This document shows, one piece after another, positions 34,963 to 45,000 of a stretch of 64,000 bases of DNA. Origin of the DNA: Halococcus sediminicola (GTDB taxonomy: Archaea; Halobacteriota; Halobacteria; Halobacteriales; Halococcaceae); assembly GCF_000755245.1 (NCBI RefSeq), contig NZ_BBMP01000025.1, positions 1-64,000 on the forward strand, read 5' to 3'. Both the position numbers and the translations under genes were made by a program. Positions within the stretch are counted from its first letter, which is position 1. Each line of letters begins with the position of its first letter. Under the pieces are notes generated by a model. That model searched no databases. It had not been told where the DNA came from and saw only the letters and a program-made list of their open reading frames with translations.

Positions 34963-36356
34963 TGACCCGAGCAGCTGCCCGACGGCTCTGTGTTGTTGCT
35001 GTCGGATTTTTTCTCGTCGCAAGCCTCGCCACCATGGGTATCTCCGGCGGTGGAGTAGTAGCGGGGCAGGCGACAAACGGGACGAACGCCTCCGCGACCA
35101 CACCCGACGGGCAACTCGGCCAGCTCAACGGATCGAACGATACCGACACGGATTCAAACCAGACGACGCCGCTCGATGCGTCGAATCAGCGCAATCAGAC
35201 GGGTGCTATCGGCGGGGCGAGCGGTGGGCTGACCGGCGGGAACGTGAGTGCGAGCATTCAGGGAAACGGCAGTAGCACCACCAGCGGCAGCAGCGGTGGC
35301 GGGCTGTTCGGCTTCTCGATGAAGAAGGACGTCATTCGGCCGACGATGAACTCGACGCGGACGATGCTCGCCAACGGCACGGTGTGGATGCTCAATCAGT
35401 CGCTCGAAACGACTGTCGGCACGCCGGTCCCACAGGACGACAACGACGACGGTATCGTGTTCGTGCCGACGAACGACCCGTGGCAGGGTCTCTACAACGA
35501 CTTCTTCATCCCGTACATCTTCCCGCTGGCGACCGTCCTCGCACTGCTCGGGATGATCATCGAGTGTGGTATCATGCCATGGGAGGCGCTGCGGAATCCG
35601 ACCTACTCACAAACCCGCGCGTTCGTCACGTTCGTGCTGACGCTCGTGGCGATTGTATTCACGATGCCGATTATCACCGTGATGCACGCCTTCGTCGACG
35701 TGCTGGCGACGAACGTCGCACCCGATGCGGCGGAGCTGATCCAGAGTACGAAGGGATTGATGAACCTCGGTGCGGGGTCGATTCTCGGCATCGTCACCGC
35801 CTACGCAGTTGGCTACACCGAGGTACTCATCCTCGCGTTCATCTACGCGCTTCGCTACGGCGCGCTGTTCATCCTGCCGTGGTTCCTCCCGCTACTGATT
35901 GCGCTTGCGTACAACGCGCCGCACGACCGCCTGTCGAACCTCTCGTCGGAGCTGCTCTGGCAGTACATTGGCCTGTTGATTCAGGCGGTGCCGGTGGCCT
36001 TCCTGTTCCGCGGCGCGTACGAGATGGAATGGGACTTCGGCATCGGCGGGCTAATGGGACTGCTGGCTTCGGCGGCCATCTTCCTCGTCGCGGCCGCACT
36101 CCCGATTGTCACGTCGATTGGGATGTTCAAAGCAGCCCCATCAGTCCAGTCGGTAGCATCGGGCGCGGCCGGCTACGTCGCCGGTTCGTCGGCGAGTGAC
36201 TACGCTCGCCAAGCGCCCGGACAAGCCGCTCGCGGTGGCTATCAGCGCATGGCGAACGTGAAAACAAGCATTAAGGAGCGTGTGGCATCGCTCACCGAAA
36301 CGGACGAAGACGGGGATCCATACAGAAACGGAATCCCCGCAAGTGGAGAACTCTAA
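34962..36356 (+). CDS. VirB6/CedA-like polytopic membrane protein
   Basis: From GTG at 34962 (overlapping the previous stop) the protein has 464 residues: a signal-like segment ('RRLCVVAVGFFLVASLATMG'), a long Asn/Ser/Gly/Thr-rich extracellular region to about 150 with many glycosylation sites, then five to six membrane helices (about 178-390, 'IFPLATVLALLGMIIECGIM', 'YGALFILPWFLPLLIALAYN') and a cytoplasmic basic tail. VirB6, TrbL and archaeal CedA are polytopic channel components encoded near VirB4; topology and position match, sequence family is not proven. The GTG start gives a proper signal; upstream starts do not. Confidence 0.6.
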   Translation: MTRAAARRLCVVAVGFFLVASLATMGISGGGVVAGQATNGTNASATTPDGQLGQLNGSNDTDTDSNQTTPLDASNQRNQTGAIGGASGGLTGGNVSASIQGNGSSTTSGSSGGGLFGFSMKKDVIRPTMNSTRTMLANGTVWMLNQSLETTVGTPVPQDDNDDGIVFVPTNDPWQGLYNDFFIPYIFPLATVLALLGMIIECGIMPWEALRNPTYSQTRAFVTFVLTLVAIVFTMPIITVMHAFVDVLATNVAPDAAELIQSTKGLMNLGAGSILGIVTAYAVGYTEVLILAFIYALRYGALFILPWFLPLLIALAYNAPHDRLSNLSSELLWQYIGLLIQAVPVAFLFRGAYEMEWDFGIGGLMGLLASAAIFLVAAALPIVTSIGMFKAAPSVQSVASGAAGYVAGSSASDYARQAPGQAARGGYQRMANVKTSIKERVASLTETDEDGDPYRNGIPASGEL

Positions 36357-36359
36357 ACC

Positions 36360-36722
36360 ATGTCACACCAAGACACACCCAGCGAGGAGCACGTTGACGA
36401 CCGCATCCTGTCGGATTTTTCGACTGACCCGGAGCTGGTCGGCTATTCACACAAGACGTGGGCGCTGGCAGTCCTGTTCGTCGGTATCATGACGTTCGTG
36501 CTGCCGCAGTTCTTCCCGTTGCCCGTCGCCCTCATTGGCGGTCTCGGGGTCGTGGCCGGTGTCGGCATCCTCTTTTCGGCGACGCCGCCGCATCTCACCC
36601 CATGGGAGTTCGCCTATCGGCGTCTCACTTCCCATACTCAGCAGCAAATTTATGTTCCAGATGGAAGTGGTAGCGGATGGAGCAGACATACAGACCATAC
36701 CAAGTATACTAACAATGAGTGA
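36360..36722 (+). CDS. VirB3-like small membrane protein
   Basis: A 120-residue protein starting 3 bases after the previous stop. A polar N-terminus is followed by two adjacent membrane helices (about 32-50 and 53-73) and a cytoplasmic tail with 'TPWEFAYRRLTSHTQQQIYV'. VirB3 proteins are about 100 residues with a helical hairpin and sit directly upstream of, and often fuse to, VirB4. This gene overlaps the VirB4 start by 8 bases. Assignment rests on size, topology and gene order. Confidence 0.6.
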   Translation: MSHQDTPSEEHVDDRILSDFSTDPELVGYSHKTWALAVLFVGIMTFVLPQFFPLPVALIGGLGVVAGVGILFSATPPHLTPWEFAYRRLTSHTQQQIYVPDGSGSGWSRHTDHTKYTNNE

Positions 36723-39700
36723 TGACGCTACGAATCCAAACTCGAACTCGCAGCAGCGCGGTAGCGACGGCGGTATCGAGCAGCCGGCCAACGAGACGGT
36801 TCCGGGGAGAATCGCCCGGCTCCCGGGCGTGCGCTCGATGCCGGTCATTGGTGCCGGGCGACCAACGTCCGGCGAGGATCACATCCCACTTCAGGACGCC
36901 GTTCGCGGCGAGTACGCCATCCGACGCGACGACGGGACGTATATCGGGGTCATCGAGGTCGAGCCGGCGAACATGGCGACCGTCGACGATAGCGAGTGGG
37001 AGGCGCAGGTCGAGCGCTTATCAAGCGTCCTAATGTCGAACACGAACGGCTCGGTCCAGATTTACTCTCCGATGCGCTCAGTCGACTACGGTGACCGCCA
37101 CGAGACCTACAGCGAGCAGGCCCAAGAGCGCCATCTCACCGGCGATACGACCAACAGCAAAGCTCTCGCGGACATCGCCCAAGAGCGCGCGAAGAACGTC
37201 AGCCTCCACGAACAGACCACGCTCTCGCGCACGCACTACGTCATCGTCTCGGTTTCGGAGCTGGATACGACCGCACGATTCACCGAAGATCGCGGCGGGC
37301 TAGCGACGGTGCCCGTCGTCGGGTCGATGGTTAAACAGCACGAGCGCGAACAGAAAGACGACGCCGCTCACGCGCGAGCGATGTGCGATAAGCTCACCAC
37401 GCGCGTCGAGCAGATGGCATCGGCGATTCGTGGAATGGAGGGCGTCTCGGCGACACCGCTCTCCTCGACGAAGGCGACGCAGGTCATCGACGACCACTAC
37501 GGCCGCGGCGATGCCTTCGCCTACGACGACTACGCCAGCCTCGTCCGACAGGCTCCGCTCGTCTACGGTGACGAGGATGACCCCGAGTACCCAATCGCCC
37601 ACGAACATGAGCAGGTCGAAGGCGACGCCACGGGCGGGCGTGCAGTCGCTGACGACGGCGCGCAGGCCCGATACCAGCCCGGCGTCTCGCCGCCCGATCG
37701 GACGACCGCCGACGTCGTGCGCGACGAGCCGGATGCGCTCGCCGATCACTACAAGTCGCTACTCGCGGCGAAGTTCGACACTACCGACCCCGGCCATGTC
37801 CGCATCGACGACCGGACGCTCACCAGTACCATCGCCGTTCGCAATTGGCCGCGCGTGCCGACCTACGGGATGTTCAGCCACATTCTGGCGTCCTCGAAGC
37901 CGGGCGTCGAGGTCATCCTCTCGGTGCAGGCCGAGCGCGACGAGACCGACGACATGGACCAGAAGGTGCTCTCGCTTGAGCAGAAGTGGAAGAAGGCGGA
38001 GGAAAAGGAGTCGTTCACCCGCGACCGCGATCGCCAGAAATACGAGACGGCGAAGGACATCAACGAGACCCGGAAGGCCCCGAACAAGGCGATGTTCGAA
38101 GTCGCGGCCTACATCACGGTCAAATCCGACGTCACCGCCGCACCCAGCAACGAGGACCGCGTAGAGTGGCACAACGACACGGTGGCGAGCGTCAAGCGCA
38201 AGCTCCAGGAAAAGCCGGCGAACGCCGGCGGGGTGCGCGTCGACCACAACCAGATGAACGGGCTGCACTCTTCGGCCCCGATAGCGAAAGACGTCATCGG
38301 CGAGACGGCGCTCATGAAGGACATGGGCCTCGCGTCGGTCTATCCGTGGCACGCGAAGAATCTCACCGAGCCGAACGGCGTGGTCGTCGGCAAGCACCGC
38401 GAGCGCGACGAGCCGACGGTGCTCGACATCTACAACCGGCCGACGGGCTACAACATCGGCATCTTCGGCACCATTGGCAGCGGGAAGACGACCTCGCTCA
38501 AGCAGTTGCTCACACGGCGAAAACTCCGCAACCCCGAGACCACTATCGTTGTCATCGACCCGTTGCAGGATTTCGCCGGACTCACCAAACTGTTCGACGG
38601 TGAGCGCATCGTCATCGGCGGCGACACGGCCATTAATCCCTTCCACATCGAGCCGACGCCCGAGGACGTGCTACGGGACATCGGCCGCGAGATACCGTTC
38701 AAGACGGCCGTCCGGCAGGCGAAAGCGTTCGTCGAGACCTACTACCAGCTGGAGGGGATGAACTACGAGAACCGTAAGGGTACGTGGGAGAAGGCCATCA
38801 AGCTCGCCTACAAGTGGGCGGGCATCACCGAAGATCCCGACACCCACGACCGAAAGAGTCCAACGGTCATGACCGCCATCTGGTTCATCCGCGACATGGC
38901 CCGTAACCCCGGCAACTACGTCGACGACGCGCTCGAAAACGTCGAATCGGCGAAGAAAAACCGGGAACAAACCGCGGTCGAGATTCTCAACAACGACATC
39001 GAGCCACTACTGGAGGGCGGCGAGTACCACAACCTCACCCAGCAGACCGACATCACGGACATTGAGAACACCGGCTTCCTGTATCTCGACCTCCAGCAGT
39101 ACGATTCGGACCGCGAGGCCGGCGGGCTGATGATGCAACTGCTGATTTCGCAGGTCTACGAGCAAGCGAAAACATCGGCGAACCCGACCGTGACGGCCTT
39201 CGACGAGGCTCACTACATGTTCTCGAACACGGCCGACCTGCGCTTCCTGCGCCAGATCGTTCGCCACTCCCGGCATTACGACCTCTCGATGATATTCAGC
39301 ACCCAGCAGATGGGCGATTTCTTTGAGGAGCGCGAAGACGAGGGTGAGACGGTCAAAGAGTCGGCGAAGGACATCATCGACAACACCTCGATGACACTCT
39401 TTCACTACCTGAAAGAGATGAACAGCACATGGGGCAAAGCATTCGACCTCAGTGAGGCCGAACAGAAGTTCATCAAGGACGCCGAGCCAGGCGAGCGCGA
39501 AATCGGCTACGCCGAGGCGCTCCTACAGATCGACCGTGAGGGCTGCTTCCCGCTGCGTGTCGAGATGGACGAGGACGTGAACCCGCGCGAGTTCGCTCTC
39601 TATCGTTACGATCCGCAGAAACACGGCGAGGACATGGCCGCCTACCTTCGCCATCACGACGACGTGTGTAACTGGCGCTGGGCGAGCGAATCGGGCTTCC

Positions 39701-40482
39701 GGCCGGAGTTGGCGGACGAAACGGAACCGGATTCGGAACCATCCACACAGCCCGCTCAGAGCGACGAGGGCGACGGCACGGACGACGAAAGGGAGGCTGG
39801 GCCATCGGACCCAGAAGCCACTGAGGGTGATGAGCGAGCCACTGGGAGCATAGATGACGCCGAGAGGCGAGCCGACGCGAGCGGCATCAGGAGCGCCGAA
39901 GAGGTCATCGCACAGACCGGCGCAGCGGACAGAAAGCAGTCGGACAAGCCAACGGATGAACTGACGCTCGGTGACATCCACGGCACCGTTGACGCGCCCG
40001 TTGCCGCTTCGCTCCGCGACGCTGGCTTCGAAAGTGTCGAGGCAGTCTATGGGGCCGACAACAGCGCGCTCGCTGACGTCGAGGGCTTCGACCCCACTAA
40101 GGCCGCGTGGCTCCAACGGAACGCAGCACGGACACTCGGGTGGTCCGAGGATCTCATCGAGGATCCAGAGAGTGCGGAGACTAACGAACGCCAGCAACAA
40201 AAAGACGAATCGAGCGATGAGAATGCGAATGGAGAAACCAAGGACGGCGCTCAGCCCGCGCTGACGGACATCAAACACATTGGTGAGGACCGTGCAGCCA
40301 CACTCCGCGAAGCCAGCTTCGAGTCGGTTGGCGACGTAGCAAGTGCCGAGTGCGACGAGCTGACCGTGGTTGGAGGCGTCGGCCCGACGCGCGCCGAGCA
40401 ACTCATCGAGAGCGCAAGCGACCTTCTCGCCGAATGGCCGGCAAAAGATAAAATATCCGCCGGTGAGAGTCGAAGCGAATGA
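36715..40482 (+). CDS. VirB4-like transfer ATPase with C-terminal helix-hairpin-helix domains
   Basis: From ATG at 36715 the product is 1255 residues. The N-terminal about 560 residues form the VirB4/CagE N-domain; the ATPase core has Walker A 'GTIGSGKTTSLKQLL' (about 585-599), 'IVVIDPLQDFAGL', Walker B 'TVTAFDEAHYMFSNTADLRF' (about 826-845) and 'SRHYDLSMIFSTQQMGDFF'. After an acidic linker, two helix-hairpin-helix units (about 1083-1143, 1182-1240; 'LTDIKHIGEDRAATLREASF', 'VVGGVGPTRAEQL') add likely DNA or protein binding. VirB4 powers pilus assembly and substrate transfer at the membrane. The added HhH tail is unusual. Confidence 0.85.
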   Translation: MSDDATNPNSNSQQRGSDGGIEQPANETVPGRIARLPGVRSMPVIGAGRPTSGEDHIPLQDAVRGEYAIRRDDGTYIGVIEVEPANMATVDDSEWEAQVERLSSVLMSNTNGSVQIYSPMRSVDYGDRHETYSEQAQERHLTGDTTNSKALADIAQERAKNVSLHEQTTLSRTHYVIVSVSELDTTARFTEDRGGLATVPVVGSMVKQHEREQKDDAAHARAMCDKLTTRVEQMASAIRGMEGVSATPLSSTKATQVIDDHYGRGDAFAYDDYASLVRQAPLVYGDEDDPEYPIAHEHEQVEGDATGGRAVADDGAQARYQPGVSPPDRTTADVVRDEPDALADHYKSLLAAKFDTTDPGHVRIDDRTLTSTIAVRNWPRVPTYGMFSHILASSKPGVEVILSVQAERDETDDMDQKVLSLEQKWKKAEEKESFTRDRDRQKYETAKDINETRKAPNKAMFEVAAYITVKSDVTAAPSNEDRVEWHNDTVASVKRKLQEKPANAGGVRVDHNQMNGLHSSAPIAKDVIGETALMKDMGLASVYPWHAKNLTEPNGVVVGKHRERDEPTVLDIYNRPTGYNIGIFGTIGSGKTTSLKQLLTRRKLRNPETTIVVIDPLQDFAGLTKLFDGERIVIGGDTAINPFHIEPTPEDVLRDIGREIPFKTAVRQAKAFVETYYQLEGMNYENRKGTWEKAIKLAYKWAGITEDPDTHDRKSPTVMTAIWFIRDMARNPGNYVDDALENVESAKKNREQTAVEILNNDIEPLLEGGEYHNLTQQTDITDIENTGFLYLDLQQYDSDREAGGLMMQLLISQVYEQAKTSANPTVTAFDEAHYMFSNTADLRFLRQIVRHSRHYDLSMIFSTQQMGDFFEEREDEGETVKESAKDIIDNTSMTLFHYLKEMNSTWGKAFDLSEAEQKFIKDAEPGEREIGYAEALLQIDREGCFPLRVEMDEDVNPREFALYRYDPQKHGEDMAAYLRHHDDVCNWRWASESGFRPELADETEPDSEPSTQPAQSDEGDGTDDEREAGPSDPEATEGDERATGSIDDAERRADASGIRSAEEVIAQTGAADRKQSDKPTDELTLGDIHGTVDAPVAASLRDAGFESVEAVYGADNSALADVEGFDPTKAAWLQRNAARTLGWSEDLIEDPESAETNERQQQKDESSDENANGETKDGAQPALTDIKHIGEDRAATLREASFESVGDVASAECDELTVVGGVGPTRAEQLIESASDLLAEWPAKDKISAGESRSE

Positions 40483-40673
40483 GCGACGACAGTAGTTCAG
40501 GACGAAGCTCGATTTCGACCAGTTCGGAAACCAAATCGCGTTTTGATTCGTTTCGGCGGCAACTTTCCGCACACATTGACAAAGACATGACGGGTGACGA
40601 TACGCTTGCGTACCTACTGGATGAGTTCGAAGACGAATACGACTGGGTTAACTTGGGCGGTGGCGATTCGTGA
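40479..40673 (+). CDS. Small accessory protein of the transfer operon
   Basis: A 64-residue protein whose ATG overlaps the VirB4 stop by 4 bases. Serine-rich N-terminus then 'SRFDSFRRQLSAHIDKDMTG' and 'LAYLLDEFEDEYDWV', reminiscent of short ribbon-helix-helix or VapB-like proteins in haloarchaea, but too short to be sure. The tight overlap on both sides argues for a real gene and a role in the same complex or its control. Confidence 0.6.
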   Translation: MSDDSSSGRSSISTSSETKSRFDSFRRQLSAHIDKDMTGDDTLAYLLDEFEDEYDWVNLGGGDS

Positions 40674-41839
40674 GTCTACTTGGCAGCCGACAATCTCCCG
40701 ATACTGCTGAAGTGACCCGCGAACTCGCCGACGATGTTCACGAGTCGGTTGCCGAGCACGGTGACGTGCTGAACGTTCGCCCCTACCGCGATGATGGAGA
40801 TATGCGGGCGGCAAAGCAATTGCTCACCGCTATTCACGACGTTAAGTCATCGGATGGGCTTCGAAGTACGAATGAGACACCACCCATCGCCTTCGAGCCG
40901 ACCTACGCGAATGAAGGTATCGGGTATCGGTTCGCGCCCGTCGACGAGCATGTGCTCGAAGAACTGGAGCGGCTCGTCCCGAACTTCTACCGCGACGCCG
41001 ATGTGACGCGCGATCCGGCCGAATTCATCCCAATCAAAGAGGGCCAGTATCTGGCGGCTGCACGGCTTGAACTCGCCGATGATAACTACTTCAAGCCCAT
41101 CAAGCATTTCGAAATCGATCCCGAGGAGTTCGAGACTGATCCCTACGGAGCCATCATCCCTGAGATGATCGGCCGGCGCGAGGGCGGTGATGATGTCTCG
41201 ACGATGGTGCAAGTACTAATTCGGCCGGCGTGGTCGAACCATTCACGCGACCGCAAGAACTGGTATCACGGCGTCGGGCACACCGCCGAGCAGTTGAAGA
41301 AAGGCGAGGTAGGCTGGCGGCCCAGTGCCGTCCTCGAAGGCTTCGCCACGGCGCTCACCGGCGGCAATGCTGAGGAAATCGATCACACGAAGAAGCGACC
41401 GACGACGAGCGCACAGAAGCAGGCCGCCGACGTCGTTGGTGACCAGCGCGGCGCGAAGGGCTACCATCTAAACGTGCGCGTCATCGCCACCGCGAACAGC
41501 CCCGAGGAAGCCGAAGAGCGCGTACGAGACACCGCCGGAATGTACCGTCGGTTCTATACTAGCACCTACGAGCAGGGCTTCGAGCCGATTTGGGCCGGCC
41601 CAGATGGCGCGACGACGCTCGTTCGCCGGATGGCAAAGCGCGAGTGGGTCGACCGAGAGATGATACTCTCGGCGGGTGCTCTCGCTGGTGTCTGTCACGT
41701 CCCGACGACGCTCGCCACACCCGAAATCGACTACTCGCGAACAAGCGGTTCGGGGAGCACGCCGAGCGAAGCGCCCGCGTTCGAATCGTTCCAGGACGAA
41801 GCCGATAGCGAGAGCGAAAGCGGGGCAAGCGGCGAATGA
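40670..41839 (+). CDS. Conserved protein preceding the coupling ATPase
   Basis: From GTG at 40670 (overlapping the previous stop by 4 bases) the protein has 389 residues and no membrane segment. Two repeated alpha/beta parts, 'DVSTMVQVLIRPAWSNHSRD' and 'KGYHLNVRVIATANSPEEAE', look like the domain that elsewhere precedes HerA/FtsK-type transfer ATPases, sometimes fused to them (DUF8128-like; uncertain). The C-terminal 40 residues are acidic and disordered. It probably docks on the VirD4-like ATPase two genes downstream. Confidence 0.6.
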   Translation: MSLLGSRQSPDTAEVTRELADDVHESVAEHGDVLNVRPYRDDGDMRAAKQLLTAIHDVKSSDGLRSTNETPPIAFEPTYANEGIGYRFAPVDEHVLEELERLVPNFYRDADVTRDPAEFIPIKEGQYLAAARLELADDNYFKPIKHFEIDPEEFETDPYGAIIPEMIGRREGGDDVSTMVQVLIRPAWSNHSRDRKNWYHGVGHTAEQLKKGEVGWRPSAVLEGFATALTGGNAEEIDHTKKRPTTSAQKQAADVVGDQRGAKGYHLNVRVIATANSPEEAEERVRDTAGMYRRFYTSTYEQGFEPIWAGPDGATTLVRRMAKREWVDREMILSAGALAGVCHVPTTLATPEIDYSRTSGSGSTPSEAPAFESFQDEADSESESGASGE

Positions 41840-42006
41840 AACCGAAGCCCCACTCCGTGCTCCTGTTCGCTGGCATAGCGGTGTACGTCGGCCGTGGCGC
41901 GCTGCTGGGCGGGTGGACAGTCCACCCCGGCCATCTCGTGGCGTTCGCCGCCCTCTACGTTGGCGTGTACGCGCTCCGAGACGACCACCATCCCATCCAT
42001 GAGTGA
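41836..42006 (+). CDS. Tiny two-helix membrane protein (56 residues)
   Basis: The frame ATG 41836 to TGA 42006 encodes 'MKPKPHSVLLFAGIAVYVGR' followed by GALLGG, a turn, and 'HLVAFAALYVGVYALRDDHH'. Two membrane helices with positive N-terminus. It overlaps the upstream gene by 4 and the downstream ATPase by 8 bases. Coupling ATPases of the VirD4 class are membrane-anchored; the next protein has no membrane segment, so this hairpin could be its separate anchor (inference). Confidence 0.65.
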   Translation: MKPKPHSVLLFAGIAVYVGRGALLGGWTVHPGHLVAFAALYVGVYALRDDHHPIHE

Positions 42007-45000
42007 AACAGCTGACACCGAAACCGAGGCCGAAGCAGAGACCGAAGACTGGCCGTATGCAGTAACGCCGGCGAGCGAAGACGAACAGCGCCAATTCACG
42101 CGCCGGGAGATGAAGATGATAGCGGAGAACGGCAACATCTACGCCGGATCTCGAGCGCGGGCGATGGTCGAGTACGCCGAGCAGGTTCCCGACCAGCCGC
42201 GCTGGATAGGTGCAACCGAGCGCGACAACAAAGACGTCTCGCTGCCGTACAGCCTACTCTTTCGGCACATCTTCATTGGCGGACTGACTGGAATGGGGAA
42301 GTCGACGCTGGAGAAGAACATCGTCCAGCAGCACATCTACGCCGGAAAGGGCGTCTGCTATATCGACCCGAAGGGCGATGACGTGCTTGACATCCTCATG
42401 TCGATTCCCAAAGAACGCTGGGACGACGTGATCTTCATCTCGCCGGGCAGCGACGCTTTCCGCAAACAGGTCGGTTTCAACCTGCTGGAGACTCATTCTG
42501 ATCCCGGCGATCCCGGATTCGACGGCGAGGTAGAGGGCATCGTCAACGACCTCAAAGCGTTGCTCGCCGCCGACGACTATTGGGGGCCGCGCATGGACGG
42601 GATCGCCTCCAATATGCTGCGCGGGATGATTCGCCACGAGTTCGATTTCACACTCGCCGATATGTTCGGCGCACTGCTTGATGAGGAGAGCCGGGCGGAG
42701 TACGCGAACCTGATTCAAGCCAGCGACGAAGACCTCTCGTTCATTCAGGGCTATACGAAGAAAATTGCCGAACTCGATGACATCGACCTCGACGCGATTC
42801 GCCGGCGATTGAAGGATTGGGTCGAGGAGCCGACCATGCGCCAAATCGTCGCCCAGCGCGACGCGAAGACGTCCATCCCGCAGGCCGTCGAGGACGAGAA
42901 AATCATCCTCGTGAACAACAACCTCCCCGACGAGCCGAAGGAAGCGGTTGCGACCGCGATACTCCGCCAGATATGGACTGCCGTGGATTCGCGGCCATCC
43001 GCACGCGACCAGCTGATGCAGGACATGGCCGAGGCCGACGACGGCGGCGTGGGCGAGTTCGACGAGGAGGCCGTCGACGAGGCTGTCCGAGAGCACGAGG
43101 AGAGCGGTGGGTCGTTCGACGCGGACTACACCCCCTACTTCCTCGTCATCGACGAGGCCCACGACGTGCTCAGCGAGGGGAGCAAGGTCGAGAAGATGCT
43201 GGCGAAGGCACGCTCGAAGCGGCTGGGCCTGACCATCGCCACGCAGCAGCTACGGCAGTTGGACCAAGACGCGCAGGATGCAATTCTCGGCAACTGTAAT
43301 TCTCTCATCTCCTACGACCCCGGCCACCCGGATGAGGCGAAACTGCTCTCGCGGCGCTTCGGCGAAAAAGACGACCAAGACCTACTGGAGACCGACCAGT
43401 TCCACGCATGGATGCGGACGGCGACCGGACCGGGTAAGCGCTCGCGGCCGTTCCTCGCCGAAGCGTTTCCACCGTACCCACCGCTGCATAGCATCAAGGA
43501 CGCCTACCGGCTCATCGTCAAGAGCCTCGACGAGTATGGGACAGTCCCGCCAACGAGTGAGGAGGTGCAGGACAAGATGCACTTCTCGACGGCTGGCAGT
43601 GTTGAGGAACAAGTTGAGGAGAGCCAAGAGATAGACGATCAGCAGGCCGCGCAGGTCGCAAAGGCCGCCTACGACGAGTGGCTTCGCCGGGAGAACAAGG
43701 AGAGCCAGAACAACGAGAGAAACCAGCAAAACCAGAACAACGAAGATAACGAGGACAGCCAGCAGAACGGAGAGGGCGAGCGCTGGGTCCTGGTCGAGAA
43801 GCCGGCGATCCGGAAGCGGGTGGACCGCTACCTGCCGACCGTCGACGTCAGCCACGTCAGCCTACTCTGGCACGTCATCGACCACGTTCCCGATGACCTG
43901 CTGGAGGTCGCCGAACGCGACGGCAAGATGTTCATGCGCTGCACCGAGCGCGGCAAGAACAGGATCTTCGAGACCGGTTCGGCGGGGAGCGCTGGCGGTG
44001 GCAAGCACCGGACGCTACTGAAGGACGGCTACGCGCCGCTGTTTCGGGCAGGGATGGTCGTCTCGCTACCGACGCAGGGAGACGGTGATATGCCCGACGG
44101 CGTGGCCGACCTCTCGGACGTGGCGATGCTCGATTTCGAGATCGGCGAGCGCACCCACCGGGATGTCCGCAACGTCAGCCAGCAGTTCGAGCAGCAGTAC
44201 CCGCTGCTGGACCGTTTCGCCATCCCCCAGGGTGCGAACCCGGTCATCATACGGCGGACGGACGGCCCGGCGGTCGCCATCGAGGCCGAGAGCAGCACCG
44301 GCGACTCGAAGCCGGCGCAGTCGCTGTTCAACCTCGCACAGGCGTACAACAAGGGCCAGCACTGCCTGTTTACCTGTCGTGAGCGCGTCGCCGGAACGCT
44401 CTGGCAGACGCTCACCGAGAACAGCTACTACTCGCACAGCTGGGACGGCGAGCACCAGCGCTGCTACAACAGTGGCGAGCTCATGGTCAACGGCCAGATG
44501 ATGCTTCGCCCGAAGGGCGCTCGCCAGACCGTCTGGCTCCACGATGAGGAAAGCGGCGAGTACCTGCTCCGAGATAGCGATGGTGAGGAACACGCCCGCT
44601 TCGAGAGCGCCACCGAGGTGTTCGAGCAGCCCGAGAAGTACCCGGCGACCAGTGAGGTCGTGCCGGACGACCAGCGTGACAAGTACGTGCCCGTGTACCG
44701 GCCGTTCATCCCGGAGTACCACTTTGACCGAAGGGTGTCCGAGAGCGCGTGGGACATCGTAGTGGTTCCCGAGGACGCGGACCAACCCGAGGACCTGCAC
44801 CTCTACCGTGGCCCCGATGTCGAGCAGCTGCCCATCACCGAAGCCGTCGGCGAGGAGCAGTCGGCGAGCGTGAGCGTTGACGAGAACGAGGACGATAGTA
44901 GGGCCGAGCCGGCGGACGCGGGCGCTGCGCGCGAAGAGACGGCGACCAGCGGTAGTGAGCTATCCGACGAGCAGCGCGAACAGATGGAAAAAGCGTTCCC

